From positions 66,674-130,673 of the forward strand of contig DASSHI010000012.1 of the NCBI GenBank assembly GCA_035693025.1: a stretch of DNA of 64,000 bases, written 5' to 3'. This DNA comes from VRUE01 sp035693025. Its GTDB lineage: Bacteria > Actinomycetota > Thermoleophilia > Solirubrobacterales > 70-9. Numbering within the stretch: the first letter of the stretch is position 1; each line of letters begins with the position of its first letter. The notes beneath the pieces were generated by a model, which was given only the letters and a program-made list of their open reading frames with translations, had not been told where the DNA came from and made no database searches. Both the position numbers and the translations under genes were made by a program. Positions 58,138-64,000 of the stretch are shown in pieces.

Positions 58138-58177
58138 CTACGAAACCGAAGGTCACAGGTTCGAATCCTGTCAGGCG
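58138..58177 (+). repeat. attR: 40-bp direct repeat (tRNA-Arg 3' half)
   Basis: Perfect copy of 53363-53402 without the 5' half of the tRNA. It is the displaced chromosomal end. Confidence 0.92.
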
Positions 58178-58384
58178 TTGACGTGCTCCCGCTTGGGAAG
58201 CTGGTTTGCGATTAGAGACTCGGCCGGAGAGGCCGAAGACGTGGCTGGCTAGTTGAGTTCGGGGAGGGTCGTCACCGGGGCTCGGTCAGGCTCTCTCCGT
58301 CCACCGCTGGCATGTGGCCACCTATGCCCCTGCTGCTCGCTCTGGAGGAGGAGATTGCGCCTGGGTTGACAGCGCTGCAAATTA

Positions 58385-58404
58385 ATGTCACTGTCCCCTG
58401 ACAT
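58385..58404. promoter_or_regulatory. Candidate TetR operator
   Basis: ATGTCA (58385-58390) and TGACAT (58399-58404) are inverted around CTGTCCCC. The two arms contain the two possible ATG starts of the TetR gene (58385, 58403), similar in concept to the 23.8-kb operator. Confidence 0.45.
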
Positions 58405-59050
58405 GAAATCTGCCACGCCAGCATTAACCGATCGATCAGGCCCGCCGCCTGCCACCCGCCCCTACCGGATGGTCAGCCGCTCGCAGGCCGCCGAGCGGAC
58501 CCATCGGGCAATCATCCAGGCTGCCTTCGACCTCTACAGCGAGCGGGATTTCGACCAGGTCTCCCTCGATGACGTGGCGGCGCAGGCCGGGGTGACCGTG
58601 CGCACGTTGTTGCGGCGGTTTGGCAGCAAGGAGGCGCTGCTGGACGCCGTGGCGGAGGCCGCCGACCGCGAGGTCGAAGGCCGCCGGCAGGAGGTTCCCC
58701 CGGGCGACGCCGCGGCGGCGGTGCGCTGCGTGGTCACCGACTACGAGGGCTATGGGGACGCGATCATGCGGCTGCTCTCCCAGGAGAACCGCGTGGCGGC
58801 CTTCGGGCGCACCGCCGAGCGCGGTCGGCGGCTCCACCACGAATGGGTCGATCGGGCCTTCGGGCCGCAGCTCTCGCGACGTTCAAGGGCGGCGCGGCGG
58901 CAGCTCCGCGCCCAGCTGATAGCGATCACCGACGTCTATACCTGGAAGCTGATGCGCAGAGACCTGGGGCTTGGGCGGTCGGCCACGGTCGAGGCCTTGG
59001 GGGAGATGGTCGCGGGCGTCACGGGGGAGCCCGCCGGGAGCGCCGGATGA
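58385..59050 (+). CDS. TetR family repressor, paralogue of the 23.8-kb gene
   Basis: 221 residues from ATG 58385, or 215 from ATG 58403. HTH: VSLDDVAAQAGVTVRTLLRR and FGSKEALLDAV. It shares with the 23.8-kb TetR the pre-HTH PYRM-x2-R, MRLLSQENRVAAF-type and ITDVYTWKLMRRDL motifs. The next gene (GT1) begins in the last codon (ATGA), so they form an operon. Confidence 0.9.
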   Translation: MSLSPDMKSATPALTDRSGPPPATRPYRMVSRSQAAERTHRAIIQAAFDLYSERDFDQVSLDDVAAQAGVTVRTLLRRFGSKEALLDAVAEAADREVEGRRQEVPPGDAAAAVRCVVTDYEGYGDAIMRLLSQENRVAAFGRTAERGRRLHHEWVDRAFGPQLSRRSRAARRQLRAQLIAITDVYTWKLMRRDLGLGRSATVEALGEMVAGVTGEPAGSAG

Positions 59051-60360
59051 CCCGCTTCCTCGCCTACACCAACCCGCTGCTCGGCCACGTCTACCCGATC
59101 GTCCCGACGCTGCTGGAGCTGCGCCGACGTGGGCACGAGGTCTCCCTCTACACCGGCGAGGCGGCTGCGGAGGCGCTGCAGCGGCTGGGGCTGCGGGTGC
59201 GGGCGGTCGATCCCGAGCTGGAGCGCATCGAGAACGACGATTGGAAGGCGCGCACCCCGATCGGGGCGCAGAAGCGCGACGTCGAGAACCTCGCCCGACG
59301 GGGTCGGCTCGAGATTCCGGACATGGAGCGCGCGATCGCCCAGGAGCGCCCCGAAGCTCTGATCGTCGACGTCACCGCCTTCGGCGCGAGCGCGGTGGCC
59401 GAGCGCTCCGGACTGCCCTGGGCGCACGCGGTGCATTTCCCCGTGCCGATCCCCTCCCGCGACGTTCCGCCATACGGGCTCGGCCTGCGGCCGCGGCACG
59501 ACGTCGTCGGCAGGATCAGGGACGCGCTCGCCCGGCGGCTGGTCCTCGGGCTGCTCGAACGCACGATCCTCCCCCCGATCAACGAGATGCGTGCCGGGAT
59601 CGGAGCGAGGCCGCTGGAGGACGCATCCGACTACTTCGCGCGTCTGGCGCCCCTTTCCCTCTACTACAGCGCCGAGCCGTTCGAGTACCGCCGCTCGGAC
59701 TGGCCGCCGAGCTTCCGCCTCGTCGGCTCCGGCGCCTGGGATCCGCCCGCCGAGTCGCTGGACTGGCTCGACGCCGTCGAGCGGCCGCTGGTGCTGATCA
59801 CCTGCTCGAGCGATTTCCAGAACGACGGCAGGCTGGTGGAGTCCGCCCTGACGGGGCTCGCGGGGGAGGACGTCTTCGTCGTGGCCACCACCGCCGGCGT
59901 CGACCCGAGGGGGTTCGCGACCCCCGCGAACGCCCGCCTCGAGCGCTATCTGCCCCATGGGCCAATCCTCGAGCGTGCGGCCTGCGTCGTCTGCCACGCG
60001 GGCATGGGGATAACCCAGAAGGCGCTCGCCGCCGGGGTTCCGGTCTGTGCCGTCCCTTTCGGGCGCGACCAGTTCGAGGTCGCCCGGCGCGTCGTCGTCG
60101 CCGATGCCGGCGTGATGCTGCCGAAGGGGAGGCTCCGCCCGCGCAGGCTCCGGCGAGCCGTGGGCGAGGCGATGGCGAAGAAAGCCGGCGCCGCCCGCGT
60201 CGCGGCCGGCTTCGCGGCCGCCGGCGGAGCCGCCGCGGCGGCCGAGGCGCTTGAGGAGGTGGCGTCCGGGCGGTTCGGGACGGCAAGGCTGCCATTCGTC
60301 GAGGCAGGTTCAGCCGCTGTGCCGTCGCGCGCAGCAAGAAAAGCCGGCGAGAGGAGCTGA
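59047..60360 (+). CDS. GT1 (MGT-like) glycosyltransferase 2
   Basis: 437 residues from ATG 59047. MTRFLAYTNPLLGHVYPIVP and RRGHEVSLYTGE begin the GT-B fold. The donor site includes CHAGMGITQKALAAGVPVCA and PFGRDQFEVARRV. It resembles the GT1 at 22.5-23.8 kb in length and motif order. It would glycosylate a small lipophilic compound. SnoaL-like genes follow at once. Confidence 0.88.
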   Translation: MTRFLAYTNPLLGHVYPIVPTLLELRRRGHEVSLYTGEAAAEALQRLGLRVRAVDPELERIENDDWKARTPIGAQKRDVENLARRGRLEIPDMERAIAQERPEALIVDVTAFGASAVAERSGLPWAHAVHFPVPIPSRDVPPYGLGLRPRHDVVGRIRDALARRLVLGLLERTILPPINEMRAGIGARPLEDASDYFARLAPLSLYYSAEPFEYRRSDWPPSFRLVGSGAWDPPAESLDWLDAVERPLVLITCSSDFQNDGRLVESALTGLAGEDVFVVATTAGVDPRGFATPANARLERYLPHGPILERAACVVCHAGMGITQKALAAGVPVCAVPFGRDQFEVARRVVVADAGVMLPKGRLRPRRLRRAVGEAMAKKAGAARVAAGFAAAGGAAAAAEALEEVASGRFGTARLPFVEAGSAAVPSRAARKAGERS

Positions 60361-60361
60361 G

Positions 60362-60880
60362 ATGAAAGCGGAGTCCCCTAGGGGCGCCCGGGAGGTCGCA
60401 ATGGCTTCGTTCGAGGGAGCGATCGGGCGCGACCCCGACCGGATCGTGGCGTCGGCCCATCCCGAAGATTACGTTGACGATTTCGTCGCCATCGGCGAGT
60501 TCCGGGGCAAGGAGGCGGTGCGCGCCTTCTTCGACGAACTCTTCGCTGCCATGCCCGATTTCGACATCTCGGTCGAGCGGGTCGTCGCCGACGAGGGCGC
60601 GGTCGCCGTGAAGTGGCGGGCGGAGGCCACGTTCAGCGACGCCCCCTTCCAGGGCATCCGGCCAACCGGACGGCGGGTGACTCTGCGCGGGGTCGACTTC
60701 TTCGAGATAGAGGACGGCCTGATCAAGCGCAACACGATCTTCTACGACGGCGCTTCCTTCGCCCGCCAGGTTGGCATGTTGCCCCCTGAGGGATCTCTGG
60801 CCGACCGCGCGATGCTGCGGCTCTTCAACCTGAAGACCCTTCTCCTGCGCCCGTTCCGGCGGCGGCGAGCCGGCGCCTAA
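60362..60880 (+). CDS. SnoaL-like protein A
   Basis: 172 residues, ATG 60362, 1 bp after the GT1 stop. Typical SnoaL/NTF2-like order: DDFVAIGEFRGKEAVRAFFD, FAAMPDFDISVERVVADEGA, VKWRAEATFSDAPFQGIRPT, GVDFFEIEDGLIKRNTIFYD. A C-terminal basic tail (RPFRRRRAGA) is unusual. Probably binds or modifies the same ligand as the GT1. Confidence 0.85.
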   Translation: MKAESPRGAREVAMASFEGAIGRDPDRIVASAHPEDYVDDFVAIGEFRGKEAVRAFFDELFAAMPDFDISVERVVADEGAVAVKWRAEATFSDAPFQGIRPTGRRVTLRGVDFFEIEDGLIKRNTIFYDGASFARQVGMLPPEGSLADRAMLRLFNLKTLLLRPFRRRRAGA

Positions 60881-61014
60881 GCCGAGATCGCCGAGCCGGC
60901 GACCCCGGGCCTTGCCGCGGGTGCGGGGTCGAGTCACGGTCTGGCCGCTACGATCGGATCGGCCAGTGCGCGAGCGTACCCCGCGCCGCAGTGCGCCACG
61001 GACCGAGGAGCCGG

Positions 61015-61359
61015 ATGCCGAGAGAAGAGAGCAGAGCGGAGATCGCCCGGAGCATGTTCCTGGCCTTTGCCGCCGGCGATCGGGAGCGGATCGAGGAGCT
61101 GCTGGCTCCCGAGTTCGTCTTCTTCAGCCCGCCGGATCCTGGCATCGACCGGACGGGTTACTTCGAGAGGTGTTGGCCCCATTCCGGAACCGGGACCAGG
61201 TTCGACTTCGTCCGGACGGTCGAAGCAGGTGACGAGGTGATCGTGACCTACGAGGGAACGCGGACCGTTGGCAGTCGCTTCCGCAACACCGAGGTATTGA
61301 GCTTCGACGGCGCGAGGATCGTCAAGGCGGAGGTGTACTTCGGCTGGGACCTCGACTGA
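61015..61359 (+). CDS. SnoaL-like protein B
   Basis: 114 residues from ATG 61015. ARSMFLAFAAGDRERIEELL, EFVFFSPPDPGIDRTGYFER and VIVTYEGTRTVGSRFRNTEV match a minimal NTF2-like fold. It is the second of three such genes in a row. A 134-bp gap separates it from protein A. Confidence 0.8.
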   Translation: MPREESRAEIARSMFLAFAAGDRERIEELLAPEFVFFSPPDPGIDRTGYFERCWPHSGTGTRFDFVRTVEAGDEVIVTYEGTRTVGSRFRNTEVLSFDGARIVKAEVYFGWDLD

Positions 61360-61378
61360 GAGGCTGTCGATCTGCTCG

Positions 61379-61792
61379 ATGACCGAAGGAGCCGATGCAT
61401 CGAACGCCGGCCTGGTCGCCGAGTTGCACCGGCGCCAGAGGGAGATGTACGCAGGCGGGGCGACCGAGCCCGTGGCCGAGCTGCTGGCGGAGGACGTCGT
61501 CTGGCGCGTGCCGGGGAAGAGCCCGATCGCCGGTGAGCACCGTGGCCTGGAGGCGGTTTTGAGCTACTTCTGCAAGCGGCGTGAGTTGGCGGGCTCGACG
61601 ATGGAGATGCACCCGGGCGAGGTCCTCGCCGACCACGAGGCCGTCGTCCAGCTCGTCGACGGCACCGCCCGCTTCGGTGGCGAGGAGGTCAGCTGGCGGA
61701 CGGCCGGTGTCTACCGAGTCGAGGACGGCCTGATCCGCGAGGTCTGGCTGGTCCCGCTCGACCTCGATCGCTTCGACCGGATCTGGTCCTAG
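61379..61792 (+). CDS. SnoaL-like protein C
   Basis: 137 residues from ATG 61379, 19 bp after protein B. EPVAELLAEDVVWRVPGKSP, IAGEHRGLEAVLSYFCKRRE and GVYRVEDGLIREVWLVPLDL fit SnoaL-like proteins. It overlaps the convergent phosphoesterase gene by 4 bp. Confidence 0.85.
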   Translation: MTEGADASNAGLVAELHRRQREMYAGGATEPVAELLAEDVVWRVPGKSPIAGEHRGLEAVLSYFCKRRELAGSTMEMHPGEVLADHEAVVQLVDGTARFGGEEVSWRTAGVYRVEDGLIREVWLVPLDLDRFDRIWS

Positions 61793-62385
61793 ACCTCCAG
61801 CCAGGCGCCCTTCGGCCCGAGGTTGCGCAGGGGGGTCTCGCCGACCCGGCTCTCGCATCCCCATGACTCGTGGATGTGGCCGCAGACGGCGAGGCGGGGG
61901 CGTTTCGATTCGATCGCCGCCAGTAGGGCCGGGCTGCCGAAGTGATCGTCGCCGCCGCCGGAGTCGCAGTGCCCCTTGGGGGGCGAGTGGAGGACGAGCA
62001 CGGCGCCCTCGGGACAGGCGGCGAGCTTCTCGGTCGCTCCCTCGTCGTCGAGGTCGAAGCTCCAGTCCCAGGGAGTGACCGGGACACCGGCGCCGAGGCC
62101 GTAGAACTCGACGCCGTCGATCGACACGCCGCCGCCGTGCAGCACCGTCGCCGCGCTCCATCCCGACGCCGCTGCGCGCAGCGCGTCCTCGGTCTCGTTG
62201 TTGCCCGGGACGAGCACGGTCGGCGCCTCGATCCCCGCCAACGCGCCGATCGTCTCCTCCAGGCCCTCGTGCACCGAGGCGAAGTCGCCTGCGCCGATCA
62301 CGACATCCGCATCGGCCGACATCTCGACCAGCTTCGCCGCCTGGTCGAGGTCGCGGTGCAGGTCGCTGAAAGCGAGCAGCTTCAC
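61789..62385 (-). CDS. Metallophosphoesterase (calcineurin-like)
   Basis: 198 residues from GTG 62385. FSDLHRDL (D-x-H), VVIGAGDFAS (GD), VLVPGNNETEDA (GN-N variant of GNHD), VLHSPPKGHCDSG (H) and VCGHIHESWG (GHxH) supply the bimetal site. Small UPF0025-like phosphodiesterase of unknown substrate. Its start overlaps the end of the upstream MFS gene (GTGA), so they share a transcript. Confidence 0.9.
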   Translation of the reverse strand: MKLLAFSDLHRDLDQAAKLVEMSADADVVIGAGDFASVHEGLEETIGALAGIEAPTVLVPGNNETEDALRAAASGWSAATVLHGGGVSIDGVEFYGLGAGVPVTPWDWSFDLDDEGATEKLAACPEGAVLVLHSPPKGHCDSGGGDDHFGSPALLAAIESKRPRLAVCGHIHESWGCESRVGETPLRNLGPKGAWLEV

Positions 62386-64000
62386 GGCTCGAAAGCTACC
62401 GGGCCGGCGCTGAGCTCCGGCTCGCCCGCCTCTTCTTCGCCCTCAAGTTCCGGGGCTTTGCCGGAGGGCATCCAGATCAGCGCGACGACGAAGGCGACGG
62501 CGAGGGCCACCGCCATGCAATAGAAGACCGTGCGCGTGGAGAGGGCGAAGTCGTGCTGGACCGCGGCGAGGATCTTCTGCGCGCCGCGACCGGCGTGTTC
62601 GCCGAGGGCGCGGCCCCCGCCGCCGGCTTCGTTCAGCGATTCGGCGATCTGGTCGGCTTTGTCCTTGGGCACGCCGTGCGCGCCGAGCGTCGTCTCCAGG
62701 TGCGACTTGTTCTGCAGGATCAGGATCGTGCCGAGCACGGCGAGCCCGAGGCTGGAGCCGAAGTTGCGCACCGTCTGCGTGATCCCGGTCGCCTCGCCGT
62801 AGCGGCTGCGCGGCACCCGGTTGAGCGCGTCGGTGTTGGCCGGGCTGAGGACGAGCCCGACGCCGATCCCGGCGAGGACCATGAACGGCCACTGCGAGCC
62901 GACCGAGAGGTTGGGCATGTCGTGCGCCCACAGCGCGAAGCCGCCCGCCGCTATCGCGCACCCCGATACGACCGCCGGCCGCGCCCCTTTGCTGTCGAGG
63001 ATCCGGCCGCCCCGCTGGGTCGCGACGAAGAAGCCGCCGAAGAAGATCAGCAGATAGAGGCCGGTTTCCGAGGCGCTTTCGCCGAGCGCGATCTGCGCGT
63101 ACATGCTGGCGAAGAAGAAGAGCGGCACGAAGGCGATCATCAAGAGGAAGAGGATCGCGTTGTCGATCGCGAAGGCGCGGTCGCGAAAGATGTCGATGCG
63201 CATCAGCGGGTTGACGAGGCCGAGCTCGCGGCGGACGAAGCCGGCGAGCAGGGCGACCCCGGCGACGATGCAGATCCAGGTGATCGCGCTGCCCCAGCCC
63301 CAGACGCTCGATTGCTGCAGACCGAGCACGGCGAGGCCCATGCCGGCGGAGACCAGCACAGCGCCGCGGTAGTCGAGCGGCGCCGGGTGCTTTTCATCAG
63401 CCGGCTTGGCGATCGCCGTGCAGATCAGGGCGAGGATCGCCACCGGGACGTTGATCCAGAAGATCGAGCGCCAGGTCCACTGCGTGAGGTAGCCGCCGGC
63501 GATCGGGCCCACCGAGGTGAGGGCGCCGCTGACCCCGAAGAAGAGAGCCAGTGCGCGACCCCGCTCGGCGACGGGGAACGCCGCGACCACGACCGCGAGG
63601 GCGGCCGGGATCATCAGTGCGCCGGAGACGCCCTGCAGGGCCCGGAAGGTGACGATCCACGCCTCGGCCCACGGCCCGTGGGGGGTGGCGCCGACCAGCG
63701 CGGAGCTGAGCGCGAACCCGCTGATCCCGACGACGACCAGCCGCCGGGATCCGATCACGTCCGCGAGGCGGCCACCGAGCGCGAACGCCGCGGCCAGCGC
63801 GAGCAGGTAGGCGTTGACGGCCCACTGGGTGCCGGTGCGGCTGAGGCCCAGCTGGTCCTGGATCGACGGCGACGCGATCGCCACGATCGTCTGGTCGATG
63901 AAGGTCATCGCGACCGCGAGGAGCATCGCGACGAGGGCGAGCTGCTTGCGGCGTCCGGTCAGCGCCGAGGCGGCGGTTCCGGGTACGGCGGCGGGGACGG
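62382..64000 (-). CDS. DHA2 (EmrB/QacA) MFS drug exporter, 5' end beyond window
   Basis: At least 514 residues from ATG 63926. The frame stays open to the edge at 64000 with RRKQLALVAM that would complete the first span, so the true start is outside. Span 1 has TFIDQTIVAIASPSIQ (motif D1 form), motif A GGRLADVIGSRRLVV, motif C GVSGALTSVGPIAGG, for 14 spans in total. A Gly-rich loop before the last span (GGGGRALGEHAGRG) is family-like. Exports lipophilic compounds with proton gradient; the next gene downstream is the phosphoesterase. Confidence 0.9.
   Translation of the reverse strand, partial: VPAAVPGTAASALTGRRKQLALVAMLLAVAMTFIDQTIVAIASPSIQDQLGLSRTGTQWAVNAYLLALAAAFALGGRLADVIGSRRLVVVGISGFALSSALVGATPHGPWAEAWIVTFRALQGVSGALMIPAALAVVVAAFPVAERGRALALFFGVSGALTSVGPIAGGYLTQWTWRSIFWINVPVAILALICTAIAKPADEKHPAPLDYRGAVLVSAGMGLAVLGLQQSSVWGWGSAITWICIVAGVALLAGFVRRELGLVNPLMRIDIFRDRAFAIDNAILFLLMIAFVPLFFFASMYAQIALGESASETGLYLLIFFGGFFVATQRGGRILDSKGARPAVVSGCAIAAGGFALWAHDMPNLSVGSQWPFMVLAGIGVGLVLSPANTDALNRVPRSRYGEATGITQTVRNFGSSLGLAVLGTILILQNKSHLETTLGAHGVPKDKADQIAESLNEAGGGGRALGEHAGRGAQKILAAVQHDFALSTRTVFYCMAVALAVAFVVALIWMPSGKAPELEGEEEAGEPELSAGPVAFEP

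Larger units (their letters stand above)
53363..58177. mobile_element. 4.8-kb integrative element in tRNA-Arg(ACG)
   Basis: 40-bp perfect direct repeats (53363-53402, 58138-58177) equal the 3' half of tRNA-Arg. The content in order is a non-coding leader with two hairpins, an excisionase-like gene, a tyrosine integrase, a probable HEPN protein and a Schlafen-AlbA_2 protein. No replication or transfer genes. Excisionase and integrase are both frameshifted, so it is probably fixed unless helped in trans. The layout is that of a minimal satellite-like defence island. Confidence 0.88.

Noticed and set aside
1..64000. CRISPR arrays, rRNA genes, IS elements with transposase
   Set aside because: No regularly spaced repeats, no rRNA-like segments and no transposase motifs were seen on either strand.

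Overview
The window is high-GC, densely coded chromosomal DNA. Gene content (CIRCE-controlled groESL, Lhr-type giant helicase, 7Fe ferredoxin, many GTG/TTG starts, tRNA genes without an encoded CCA, large Ala/Arg-rich secreted proteins, expanded TetR/SnoaL/GT1 families) fits an actinobacterium, most probably of the Thermoleophilia (Solirubrobacterales-like). That placement is inferred from protein style; there is no rRNA here to confirm it.

Layout. 1-9.3 kb: an exopolysaccharide locus (multidomain GT2, SGNH-like protein, polyprenyl-phosphate sugar transferase, O-antigen-ligase/TPR protein). It is interrupted by two cargo units, each bordered by a copy of the 3' end of the sugar transferase gene: a DUF4143 AAA ATPase, and a membrane protein with a 39-residue companion. 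9.2-33.7 kb: core and secreted genes (two secreted glycoside hydrolases, lhr, a Crp-like regulator, pcm, ASCH and SRPBCC proteins, groES-groEL, ferredoxin, a GT1/TetR/SnoaL cassette, mrp, a large secreted protein, a cyclophilin, a K+ channel, MFS, a lactone oxidase, a PLP aldolase). 33.8-49.0 kb: a 15.1-kb element integrated in tRNA-Ser(GCU), bounded by 55-bp perfect direct repeats. It carries a large serine recombinase, a Replic_Relax protein, an FtsK/TraG-like ATPase, three very small genes, a VWA protein, a membrane-anchored J-domain protein, two paralogous XRE regulators with duplicated operators, a tandem winged-helix protein, and a decayed tyrosine integrase at its far end. 49.0-53.3 kb: P450, pyruvate kinase, thioesterase, enoyl-CoA hydratase. 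53.36-58.18 kb: a second, 4.8-kb element in tRNA-Arg(ACG) with 40-bp repeats. It carries a frameshifted excisionase, a frameshifted tyrosine integrase and two cargo genes, a probable HEPN protein and a Schlafen-AlbA_2 protein. 58.4-64 kb: a second TetR/GT1/SnoaL cassette, a metallophosphoesterase and a DHA2 MFS exporter running off the edge.

The strongest candidates for undescribed biology are: the HEPN plus Schlafen-AlbA_2 pair as sole cargo of the 4.8-kb island (a defence-system candidate); the VWA plus J-domain membrane cluster in the 15-kb element; the membrane protein/39-aa Pro-rich peptide unit; a 38-bp near-perfect palindrome inserted in frame in lhr; and a pair of related ~110-120-bp intergenic elements with inverted-repeat ends (17.36-17.46 kb and 51.89-52.01 kb). 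Two transcription-control structures are also striking: a 28-bp palindrome spanning both start codons of a divergent TetR/GT1 pair, and a 15-bp inverted repeat whose arms contain both stop codons of a convergent pair.

Several mobile-element genes (39.3, 48.4, 53.7 and 53.9 kb) have apparent single-base frameshifts. These are read here as decay or sequence error rather than recoding.
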